From the NCBI GenBank assembly GCA_009193035.1, contig SWDT01000056.1, positions 1 to 32,406 on the forward strand: a stretch of 32,406 bases of DNA. The letters are read 5' to 3'. Of this stretch, positions 9,649 to 18,802 are shown piece after piece. Each line of letters begins with the position of its first letter. Position 1 is the first letter of the stretch. Below the pieces are notes generated by a model, which was given only the letters and a program-made list of their open reading frames with translations, was not told the origin of the DNA and searched no databases. The position numbers and the translations under genes were made by a program. This DNA comes from Halicephalobus mephisto. Taxonomy: Eukaryota; Nematoda; Chromadorea; Rhabditida; Panagrolaimidae.

Positions 9649-9885
9649 TTGTTTTTTTGTTGTTATAAATTTAAAAAAATACAATAATAGTCTATATTTA
9701 TGTCACACCTACTGGGGCCAAATTCTAGAATTTTTAAGATTTTTCAGTGTTTGCGCAATAATTGCCAAACTTTCTTTCTTTTTGTTAATAACTAATAGTG
9801 CCCTATCTTATTATAAAACCAACTTAGTTGAATCTACAATCAGCATATGATAACTCACAATCGCCTATATTTATCTCCAGCACTG

Positions 9886-10140
9886 TATATCTGGTGATAT
9901 CAAAATTTTTTAAGTCCTATACGTTCAATGAATAAAGCCAAACCAAATTATTCATTTTCGAGTGTTTTTCAAGATCTGAGGCATTTTTTTTCTGAAAACC
10001 AACCGGATTAGATATCTATGGATCTAACTGTATTCTAGGCATTTATTTTTTCAAATTTGAATGTTCGCTATTTGTGCTCTTTATCGCACTGAAAATAAAA
10101 AATATTACATGATCAAAATTTCAAAAATGCGATTTTTATG
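9886..10140. other. intergenic stretch upstream of the SNTX gene
   Basis: AT-rich, no coding pattern seen. Confidence 0.4.
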
Positions 10141-10153
10141 TTCCAGAACATTC
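10141..10153 (+). promoter_or_regulatory. heat-shock element upstream of the SNTX-GTPase gene
   Basis: TTCCAGAACATTC is a perfect TTCnnGAAnnTTC trimer about 140 bases before the start codon. GAACATTCGAGC is shared exactly with the element at 7935-7946. HSF1 binding is an inference from the consensus. Confidence 0.5.
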
Positions 10154-10278
10154 GAGCCGTTCTTTTCCTAAGCAATGCATTTCGCCTTTGATCTCCCTTA
10201 GTTTTGATTTCAATCTTTCTCCTGTATTGTTATTTCTCTAGAGCTCCTGTGTTTCGTAGTGAATTTCATTGTTTTAAA

Positions 10279-10285
10279 TTTTCAG
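10279..10285 (+). promoter_or_regulatory. splice acceptor before the SNTX start codon
   Basis: TTTTCAG precedes ATG 10294 by eight bases. This is the nematode acceptor consensus and could serve trans-splicing or a 5'UTR intron. It shows that the gene carries nematode-type processing signals. Confidence 0.5.
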
Positions 10286-10293
10286 ATTATATA

Positions 10294-13200
10294 ATGGATC
10301 AACACGTCACTGTACCATGTCTCGAACGACTAATGAGTTTGGGTATGCTCTATGATCGTCGGAATGATACGCCAGTACCAGCAATGACACTATGGGACGG
10401 GAAAACTCTTGACAATAACAGAAGAACTGAGTTTTGTGAATCTAGTGACTTTCAGATCAATATGGATGATAACATAGAGGCGAAAATGAAGTTCTTGAAC
10501 ATTGATTGAGATGTCAAGATGAGTTTCATTAGTGGTTTTATCAATGCAGAAGGTGCTGCTAAATATTTATACAACAACTGCAGTTCTGTCCGCCAAGTTC
10601 GTGGGGTACTCAAGTACAGTTGCAAAACTGGTAAAGAAGAATTAACCATGGATCATCTGGCTAAGGAAAACATCCAATATCCTGATGCATTCGATAGTAA
10701 TATGGCCACTCATATTGTTACATGTATTGAATATGGCGCCGATATAATTTTCATTTTCGATCAACAAGAAAGTAGTTCTCTGAGTCGTCATGAAGCAAAC
10801 GCTAAATTGACAGCTAAATTATCAGAATTTTCCAAATTATTAGAAGTTCTTAAATCAATGAAATTTTCTAATATAAAGTTATTTGATGCTGGAGGACATG
10901 TATCTGGAGAATATAATGGGAAAGATGAAGTGCTAACAAGTGACTTTACATGCACTTTTCATGGAGATATTATCTTAAACGAAAATCCTACTACTTTTGA
11001 CGATTTTCTAGCGATCTACAAAAAGTTGCCAGAATTAATTCGACAATTAACTAATCAGAGAAGAATTTATGGTGTCCCAAAAAGAGCTTATTTATATCCA
11101 TTATCTAAACTGGATAACCGGGCTGTCATGTTGGTGCGTTCAATCAGCAATAATATTGTATATGAAACGCAATCTACTTTAGAAAACATAACTCGTATTT
11201 TAGCTGATGCTAATGACTTGGAGAACTCTGACGTCTGTCAAACATTTTCAAGAGTGAAACGACAAGTTCACAAATTTAAGCAGCTATTAAATGAATTTCG
11301 ATCTTGTTTTCAAAGAATACTTCACAACATGTTGCCTAAGATTCGAGGTGGTGAAATGGAAGAGAGTGAACTAATAGAAAAGTTACCGAAAATAAAAAGC
11401 TCACCTTATGATATTGCTAAACTAGATTCCTGGGTAAAGATGAAAAAATGCGAATTTGCTTGTCTTCACAATTATCTAGAAGCTCTAAAAGATTTTCCTT
11501 TCGTCTTCGAAGATGGTGAATTAGAACATTTCACTCAAGATATTAACTTGGACTGTGTTCTTTGTTTTTCATTTAAGAACATAACAAGCAGAGAAGATAC
11601 CTTTCTTGACCTGATGGAAAAGTTCTTATCGTTAGACAATAACGAGTATCCAAGTGATAACTTACAGACATGCAGTGAAAGCTGGTATAAAGATTATGCA
11701 GTTTCAGGGCATATAAAAAAATTGATTAATGAATTTATAAATTTTGCAACAGCCAATAGTAATCAAGAAAAGATTAAATTTGTTGTCGGTAACGCCAGTA
11801 GCAATAATGATGAAGAAACAAATTACTTTAATATGATTCTCTTCAGTAAAGAGAGTCCTCCAGAAGTATTCCAACCTCCAAGCAGTCCTGGGAGGCCTGA
11901 AATGGTATCGAGCGCTGAAAATGAAATAACAATTACGTGGACACCACCTACTTCGGGAGTGGAAAATGTTTTGTATTACAATATCCTGTATCAACCGGTT
12001 AGTTCTACAAATGACAATTGGTCGCATATAGAAACAGAAAACTTAGATTCGATATTTACTGTAAACCAATTGACTTCTGGAATTGAATACTTATTCAAAA
12101 TTGAAGCTATATCTAAACCTGGCAAAAGCCAAACAGGACCTGAAAGTTCGTCAATGAGGACAAAATCTACTCCATCTTCTGTAACTGAAGATGCTGAAAC
12201 AAGCACCCGAAAGTACGTTCTTTATCAAACCTTTCTTCCTCTTTACTGATTCTACATTATACTATATTAATTTTATTGAAATTGGGGTTGAAAGCCGTGA
12301 ATATTCCCTGTTTTTTACTATTCCCACAAATCATACAACGGAATAGTTAAACTCATCAAGCAAAGTCGTTAAAAAGTTTCAATTTAGTTTTAGTATCTGA
12401 CTATTCTCATTATTCGCGCTTTTTTGATAATTCCCGTGAATTATGCAACCCTAATTGATATATTAATTTACTTAAATTTTCAGCATGGAAAATCCAAAAA
12501 AACGTATTCTCGTTTTTGGATGCTCAAAAGCTGGCAAGACTTCTATGTTGAATACAATTACTGGCCAAAACTTCAAAGTTAGCGATGCCGCAATCGGTAC
12601 TACCTTTGAAACACAAAATTATAACCCCATTACATATAATGGAAAAATATACCAGTTTTTTGATACAGCTGGTTTAGATGAAGGCAGTAAAGGAACTGTA
12701 TCAACCAAGAATGCCGTACGAAATTTAGTGAAATTTATCACAAATGAGGGCAAAGAAGGTTTCAATCTTTTTATTATGGTAATGCAGAAAGGCGTTATTT
12801 CGAAAACAATTGAAGATAATTATAAGCTTTTCATCAATTATATGAAACAAAAAGAAGTTCCCACTCTCTGTGTTGTGACACGATGTGAAGAGGATAATTC
12901 ATTTGACGAATGGGTCAATAATAATAAGCAGCTTTTTGAAGAAAAATACAATATGAAATTCGACGGCATGATTGGCTCTTGTTTTGCACAAAAACGAGAT
13001 GGACGACTTAGAGATCTGTACGAGGAATTATGTAGTAAATCGAAAGAGGATGTTATGAAAAAGATCGAAAAGATGTGCTCTGAGAAATCTCTTGGCATTG
13101 CTGCAGGGGGATTCAAGGTGATACTCAAAAAGATTTTAAATCTTTTTATTCTCCCCCGTTATGGAGTTCCATTATGGGTTAGTAAGAGTTTCTACTACTT

Positions 13201-13297
13201 TTTAAAGACAATAGGTTTTGATCATCAAGAAGCAATGGATATAGTAGCAGAAATTGAGGTACCATCGAAAGAGTCAAATGCGCAATGTGACTCATAA
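10294..13297 (+). CDS. SNTX-type MACPF/CDC-like + FN3 + AIG1 GTPase fusion
   Basis: Exons 10294-12212 and 12484-13297 join in frame across a 271-nt GTACGT...TTTTCAG intron (910 codons, counting one in-frame TGA at 10507-10509). Order: a stonustoxin-family pore-forming-like module (about 1-260; LGMLYD, MTLWDG, GAAKYLYNN, ATHIVTCIEYGAD, CTFHGD); a helical FAT-like region (about 265-390, ending near LPKIRGG); a thioredoxin-like THX region (about 390-510); FN3 (about 527-620, ITITWTPPTSG); and from residue 641 an AIG1-type GTPase with P-loop GCSKAGKTS, DTAGLDEG and a TRCEED block. SNTX domains form pores in fish venom but are widespread in non-venom proteins whose role is unclear. The GTPase may also be made separately from ATG 12485. 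Animal GIMAPs act in immunity; a stress or defence role here is inference. Confidence 0.8.
10507..10509 (+). other. in-frame TGA inside the SNTX module
   Basis: The TGA sits between a conserved segment ending FLNID and one starting DVKMSFISG. The same frame is open for more than 560 codons beyond it, and no intron can remove it. Next ATG is 10519. It is a substitution-type break, unlike the indels elsewhere. It may be a recent nonsense mutation, a sequencing error or recoding. Confidence 0.8.
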
Positions 13298-13428
13298 AAG
13301 TAATTGTTTTTATTGTTCGTTTTCAATCATCTAATTTAAATATTTCTACGTTAGTATTTTGAATATTATATATTTAACTATTTTATAACAATAGTTTTAG
13401 GGTTTTAGTAAGCATTTACCCATTAGAT

Positions 13429-13434
13429 AATAAA
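13429..13434 (+). promoter_or_regulatory. candidate poly(A) signal of the SNTX-GTPase gene
   Basis: AATAAA about 130 bases after the stop codon, in AT-rich sequence. Confidence 0.4.
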
Positions 13435-13763
13435 GTTATTTATAATCAAGAAAAAATTGACCGGATTGCATAAAATACCTGACTGTGTTAGTCTATTCCA
13501 GCGGGATTCTAGAAGGACACTGGAAGGCTCATATCCTTTTAGTAAAAATATATATATTTGCCAGAATCATGCATAATGCCCCGTATACCCTTCGGGAGGG
13601 AAGGGGCGGGGAGATGACGTCAAACGTACCCATATACTACTTCATTGCTTGCTAAAAGTTAACCAGTCAGTGATGGCTCTCGTCTTCTCTCCTGCATACA
13701 TGCCCTACCTATGAGTGCTTTTTTCCTCAGTTAATTTTCTGCTTCATTTACTCCAGGTGTAGT
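13435..13763. other. non-coding stretch next to the retrotransposon fragment
   Basis: Contains a GC-rich patch near 13580-13615 (CCCTTCGGGAGGGAAGGGGCGGG) unlike its surroundings; may be diverged repeat. No gene recognised. Confidence 0.35.
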
Positions 13764-14240
13764 TCACAACTCTTTATTTGTCACTTTATCGCGTTTTGTG
13801 ATTTTTAACGCTTGTCTTTTGATGGCGCGTTGTGTGACGGAGATTTCGTTCGCTTCTGTCATTGTTACTGACCAAGTTTCACATCCGTACATCAATGCCG
13901 AAAGAACCGTAGTGTTGATGAGCTTAGCAAACATCATCTTTAACTTTGTTTCTTTGAGAACTTTCTTGATGCTATTATAACTCATCCATGCAGCTCTTTT
14001 TCTTTTAAAGAGTTCGCCAGTGAGGTCTTGATCCATCTTCACTTGTTGACCGAGGTATACGTACTGCTTGATTTCTTCGATAGCTTCTTGGCAGAATAGA
14101 TGACTGCGTTTGACATAATCATTCGCCATAAATTTGGTTTTATCAAAGTTCATATTTAGTCCTATTCTTCGGCTAGCTTCATCTAGATCATTCAGCATTG
14201 CATGTGCTTCTGCTAGATTTGTCGTGATTGTTACTGCTTA
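13764..14240 (-). pseudogene. RTE-type non-LTR retrotransposon fragment (reverse transcriptase C-term)
   Basis: Minus-strand frame containing NLAEAHAMLNDLDEASRRIGL, NFDKTKFMAN, YVYLGQQVKMD, RKRAAWMSYNSIKKV and LINTTVLSALMYGCETW. These are the thumb and connection region of RTE-clade reverse transcriptases. The polymerase YADD motif upstream (above 14240) and the distal C-terminus are missing, so only about 150 residues survive. Confidence 0.85.
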
Positions 14241-14800
14241 CTGTACAAAAAGCGTAAATATTTAATATTTGTGACGAAAACTAACGCAATAGTAACGATT
14301 TGCATTTGTTATTACGCCAAAATTTATGCTTTTTTGTGTGTTGAAACGGGAAGCCTCTGTGTCTCAAGGAACTGTCATACTGTAACTTAAACTGTATCGG
14401 TTATACTTTAGTGTGTAGTGTTGTTATCAATTGTAATGGTCCTATTATTATTTATTAAAGATTTTTCTGTCTTTACATACAAAAAATGCGTAATTCTTAG
14501 CCTAGTAACAGATAGAAATCGTCACTATTACGTTACAATCTTCGTCACATGCCAAGGAATCACAAAAAATGTGATGATTCTGTTACATTTCGTAATTGTT
14601 ACTGAACCGAAAGTCACGGTTTTTTGTTTTTATTTCACAATACCACAAAAACCAAAAATGAATGTTGTTACAAAATTGTCTCGATGCAGATTGTTAGAAA
14701 CTAGTCTACAGAACAATTTCGGTTTTGTGATGTTACGCAACTTTCTACTTATCGATTTGGAAGTATATTTTACTTGAATAAATCTGGAAACACGTTTTAC
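14241..14800. repeat. degenerate fold-back sequence rich in GTAAC/GTTAC
   Basis: Several imperfect inverted pairs are visible: ACAAAAAGCGTAAAT (about 14247) with ATTTATGCTTTTTTGTG (about 14321), and an imperfect hairpin of about 35-base arms near 14521-14555 and 14567-14602. It looks like a decayed fold-back element. The ORF across it has no coding character. Confidence 0.4.
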
Positions 14801-15431
14801 AATAACTTCAAGCACCTGATCCTCAATACAAACTACTGTATTTGTCGAAACTTTTTGAAGAATCTAATCACTGAATTAAAAAAATTTTAAGTTCTTTGAT
14901 TTTCTCGAATTGGTGACTGTTTTTAGACACATCTGGTTAGAATGCCAAACATCTTCTATATGAATAAAACCAGGAAAGTACACTGACTAATCTAGAAGTT
15001 GGACATTGTGGTTTTGAAACCGAAGTGCTCGAAATTCTGTTTCTTCTTGGATTTACTCCGAACACATCTCAAACTTGAGTAATTAAACATTATTATAAAC
15101 ACACTAAGACATACAAATGCAACACAATCGATAAATCTTCGTTAAGACTGCTAACAGTTTTTCTGGATCGGTGACGTTATCGCCGTTCCGATCACGAAGC
15201 CATCTCCACCAACACGAACCCAAGCATTACCCTGCTAGAATGTGAATCAACTCCTTTTTTTCCAGTTGTAAAAAAAGAAATAAAATAAAAAATACCAATA
15301 CAGTAGGAACTCAGTCCTCTCACAAGTCATACAAGAAACCTTTACTGTAATGGTGTACTGTAAAACAAATTTGAAATTTTTATTTCAGTAGTTCACCCGT
15401 AAACAACTGAGCTGTTCAAAACGAGTATCGA
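14801..15431. other. intergenic stretch, possible minus-strand terminal exon
   Basis: Mostly non-coding. At 15231-15151 (minus) a CTAGCAG acceptor is followed by a 26-codon frame, GNAWVRVGGDGFVIGTAITS..., ending in TAG. It could be a last exon of something upstream, but no donor was linked to it. Confidence 0.3.
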
Positions 15432-17879
15432 TCAAGTTGAGCAAGATATCCAAGAAATAAACTTAGAACCCGTGGATTTGTCCTGGATCCGATGTCTGGA
15501 TAACGATACACAATCATCAAATTTTGGTTGTTTCTTAAGTCCAACATGACGAAAATGGGGACAATTCGAACAATTTTGATTTTCGTTAATTGACAAAAAA
15601 GTCACTCTATGAGGTAACTTGGAAGATAACAAAAATCCATTTTTCATCACTTGATCATCCAGAATCGAAGACGGAAAATCAGAATTAATAACGAATAAAA
15701 AGCATTGAGATTCATAATTCTGAATGAATCCATAATATTCCGACACTGACAAAATTTCGATAATTCTTATAGGCAAGGACTTCCCTGGGGCTATGAAATC
15801 TAAAATACTTCTTTAAACATATCACATATACTGTAACTTGCCTGAAAAAACAGTGTCTAATTTCTTTTCCGTAAAAATCAAAGCCATCGAAGCGTTAGTT
15901 TCGGCGTAGAGGAAGTACCTCAGAATCCACTGAAGTCTGCCTTCAGGGACTCCGAATCTGTGGAGTATTACCGGAATGAAGTAATCACACGTGATCAAGT
16001 ATTCATCTAATATTTCAAAATCTTCGAAAATTTCTCTTTTTGGACTCGTTTTAGACGGAACCAACTTCAGCTCTAGAATTCCAAGGGTCTTGAGGACAAT
16101 TTTCTCAATAGAATCAAAGTGGTTATCGTAAATCTGTTTGCTTTTTGATTTCATTTCCGTTATTCTACTAGGATCCAAAGATTTGAGTCTCTCGATTCCG
16201 ATTTCCAAAGTTGAAGAAACAAAAGTGAATGAAAAAGCGGACCAGTCAATGATGTCATCATAAGGCAAGACAACAAGATCAGAAAATATCACTGGAATAG
16301 CTCCTACTTTAAGGGCATCAATCAGGAGATGCTCGAATCCAACAAGATCTTCTGAGATGATGACAAAGTCCGCATTCTGAAATACATAAAATTACTACAA
16401 TTAGTATTTTTGGAAATTTTTGAATTCCCACGAAAGTCAGCAAAAAACGGTAATTTGCAGATAAAATTATTTGCATTGTCTTCATCGTTGATCTCTTCAC
16501 AAATCTTCTAAAATCACATCTAATTGAATAGAATCAACACATAAGAGCCCCTGATCACAGTTTTTACGTTATTTGATTCTAACCGAATGCAATCGATGGC
16601 AGGATTGTAATCCAACGGAGGATTGATTGTAACTAAGTGTAATCAACGTACTAATATCTATTTAGCTGGAAACAAACATGGTCCAAACACGTTGATTACA
16701 TTCAGTTATGATCAATCTTTCGTTGGATTACAATCCTGCCATCGATTGTGCTCAGTTACAACCAAATAATGTGAAAACCGTAATCAGAAGCTCTTACGTG
16801 TTGATCCCATCCAGTTAGATGTGATTTCAGAAAACTTGTGTTATTTTCTATCAAAAATTCCGTTCCAAAGTGGTTGTATGGCATTTGCTTTCCTTATTTC
16901 GTAAGCTTTATAGAATTTCTTTCGTTTCTATATTGGTTTTTTAGTAGTTAAATGAACTTAATATTTCAATTTAAAAAGAATTTCAAAACCAGCGCGAATT
17001 AAAGAAAAACAACTATTGTACAGATGCCGAAATAATTTCATAAATTTTCATAATAAAATTACTCCAATAAAAAACTTACAGATATTGCTTCATGAAGATT
17101 GAACTCATCTCTTTTGGAAATTTTCGATGAAACCGACAAATCATCCCCGAAAATCCCCGTCAATTTACTAATTAACGTTGATCCCTCCACAACGCCAAAG
17201 ATATCAGGAAGTAAGAATTTTGTTTTGGAAGTTCTTTGAGAATTTTTCGAATTATCCGAAAAACTAAGAGCAGGAATAGCAATGTCAAAATACCGTCGAA
17301 AAGTAGATTCCAAATGCCTCGGACTGGCGACGATGGCATCCCCAAAAGCCATGACGAGCCGAAAAAATTAAAAACCAGGAAGTTTGATTTCTCGGGAAAG
17401 TGCTCAGATGCCGATTGTAGTGATAACCCCAAGTCATTTAGACTCATATATCGGCTAGTTGACAAAGTATCAATCCCGGAATCACGAGACAAGCAGCTGA
17501 AGGATTAGAAGTGAAATACCGACTTGATTGGATTATCTTCCTAATACTGAGGAACTGAGTCGAGGGTTCTGGATTCAGTTGACGTCCATCCTGGAAAATT
17601 ATCGTTGAAAAGTAAAATATTAAAAACGAAACAAACATTATCGATGACTTTCAACAAAGGCTGAAGGTAGATTCGTAAATTTTCGATGTCGAGGACGCAA
17701 TTCCGAAGTTCCAGACAAGTGGAAATTGTGCAATTTCTTCCGTTCGAAAAACCGTTTCTCCCCTTTGTAGAAGTGGCAATAATAAAATTGTTATCCTCTT
17801 GATCTAGAATAGAACTCAGGAGATACAGTACAGTAAAAACTGTAAGAATAATAAAACCGGCAGAGGTCCCGGAACTCAT
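15432..17879 (-). CDS. exostosin-family glycosyltransferase
   Basis: Type II membrane protein of the EXT family (heparan-sulfate backbone synthesis, Golgi). Exons on the minus strand: 17879-17637, 17590-17080, 16376-15842, 15784-15432. Exon 1 has a membrane anchor (GFIILTVFTVLYLL) and the Cys-rich STCLELRNC motif. Exon 2 has the SSRYFTSNPSAACLV block, FLVFNFF and FGDAIVASPRHLESTFRRYFDIAIP. Exon 3 has the hallmark GAIPVIFSDLVVLPYDDIIDW. Exon 2 needs two single-base corrections, at the CCC run 17475-17477 and the A6 run 17362-17367, to stay in frame. Intron 3 (15841-15785) is GC-AG. The final exon does not clearly match the GT64 domain, so the C-terminus is divergent or truncated. EXT2-like similarity seems best, but subfamily is uncertain. 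Confidence 0.75.
16505..16833. mobile_element. fold-back MITE in an exostosin intron
   Basis: Two arms of about 140 bp (about 16507-16650 and 16690-16831) are inverted copies of each other with roughly 80 percent or better identity by eye, around a loop of about 40 bp. The outermost sequence reads TTCT(A/G)AAATCACATCTAA on both sides. It includes the shared GATGGCAGGATTGTAATCC block. No coding sequence. Target duplication is unclear. Confidence 0.75.
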
Positions 17880-17880
17880 C

Positions 17881-18017
17881 CACGCATCTGAAATTTCTCA
17901 AAAATAAAAAACACAAAACTGAAAAATAACTATGAGATGGAAAACACGTGGATTCCAGAGAATCAGTTATATATTCTTTTCCTATAAACCAAATCTATAC
18001 AAGTTACAGAAATAGAT
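17881..18017 (-). promoter_or_regulatory. intercistronic region, operon-like spacing
   Basis: 138 bases separate the MIC19 stop (18018) from the exostosin ATG (17879) on the same strand. The exostosin start lies 8 bases behind a U-rich tract ending AAATTTCAG, a good acceptor. This is the spacing and layout of nematode operons resolved by SL trans-splicing. An upstream ATG at 17887 opens a three-codon frame that overlaps the start. Confidence 0.45.
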
Positions 18018-18603
18018 CTAATGAACTTCGGCCAGAACTTGATCGCGGAAGTTGGCAATACAAGCATCGTATGGAGCCTTCAGAGTCTTGCAATTCAGTA
18101 CTTTATCCTTGTTCTTGGCAAGACAATTAAGAATCTCCTTCTCGTTGTCGGCACAAGCGTTCTCCCGACGGTAATTGAAGAACTGCTTCTCGACGCGTTC
18201 GACGGTCTCCTCGAAGACTCGTTTCTTCTCCTCGACGTCTTCTAAGGGCTCAAATCCTCCGGAAATAACACTTGGAGCTACTAGACCGGCGGCATTTCTT
18301 CGTTGGAGAGCTGTCAACTGCTGCATCCTCCTTCAATTTGGCGTTTTCCTGACGTTGGGCAGCAAGTTCGCTTCTGAAAATCCATATATCGAAAACTTTT
18401 GAAAATCACTTAAAATTGATAAAACTTACGAAAGAGCCTCAACTCGTCCGTCGTTGGCCGGAGCTGAAGCAGAATTCTGATTTACTCGCTGGACAACTTC
18501 TTCCGAAACCCCGACGGCCTTGTAAGCATCTGGAATTTCAGATCGATCAATTTTTAACGACCTTTGGCTTGTCGTCAGCTGGAACACTCTGACCGGCACC
18601 CAT
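18018..18603 (-). CDS. mic19: MIC19/CHCHD3, MICOS complex subunit
   Basis: Mitochondrial inner-membrane protein that links MIC60 to the MICOS complex at cristae junctions. Minus-strand exons 18603-18431/18430 and 18373-18018, with a 56-nt intron. The product starts MGAGQSV, an N-myristoylation-type signal as in CHCHD3 proteins. A coiled-coil-prone middle follows ([12 protein letters not shown]...[11 protein letters not shown]), then SGGFEPL, and it ends with a twin CX9C CHCH domain ([11 protein letters not shown] and [11 protein letters not shown]). Two single-base excesses break the frame, at the T5 run 18551-18555 and near CC 18327-18328. With these set aside the order matches the family from end to end. 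A housekeeping gene is unlikely to be truly dead. ATG 18603 sits directly behind TTTCAG. Confidence 0.85.
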
Positions 18604-18802
18604 CTGAAACGAAAAAATTAATAAAATTAAAAAAAACAAAATCAACAACGATTGAAATTTCTCGATCAATTTCGAAGCAAAAAAATTCACCTCTTTCCGG
18701 GGACCACTGTGTCGGAACACGGTCGTCCCCGTCGGTGGTGATATAATCCGATTACAATTTCGAAATTTTATAATTTATCTAAATTTATATATAATTTCAA
18801 CA
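18604..18802. promoter_or_regulatory. divergent promoter region, MIC19 and HspBP1-like
   Basis: About 200 bases lie between the two divergent start codons. A GC-richer patch at 18695-18740 holds an imperfect inverted repeat (TGTGTCGGAACACGG). Shared control is an inference from spacing. Confidence 0.4.

Larger units (their letters stand above)
8104..9885 (+). mobile_element. Tc3-like (Tc1/mariner superfamily) transposon, interrupted
   Basis: Begins CAGTGCTG and ends CAGCACTG, flanked by TA on each side (8102-8103, 9886-9887). Terminal inverted repeats are about 195 bp long (8104-8299 and 9692-9885) with few differences, so insertion is not ancient. Between them lies a broken Tc3-type transposase gene and a 279-bp insertion (8690-8968). 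Length without the insertion is about 1.5 kb, within the Tc1/Tc3 range. Confidence 0.9.

Noticed and set aside
14418..14777. Plus-strand ORF of 119 residues
   Set aside because: Falls in a degenerate inverted-repeat region; composition is not coding-like.
18530..18561. A 32-nt intron in MIC19 (GTCGTT...TTCCAG)
   Set aside because: Too short, poor donor, and wrong phase; a one-base excess in the T5 run explains the break better and keeps conserved residues.
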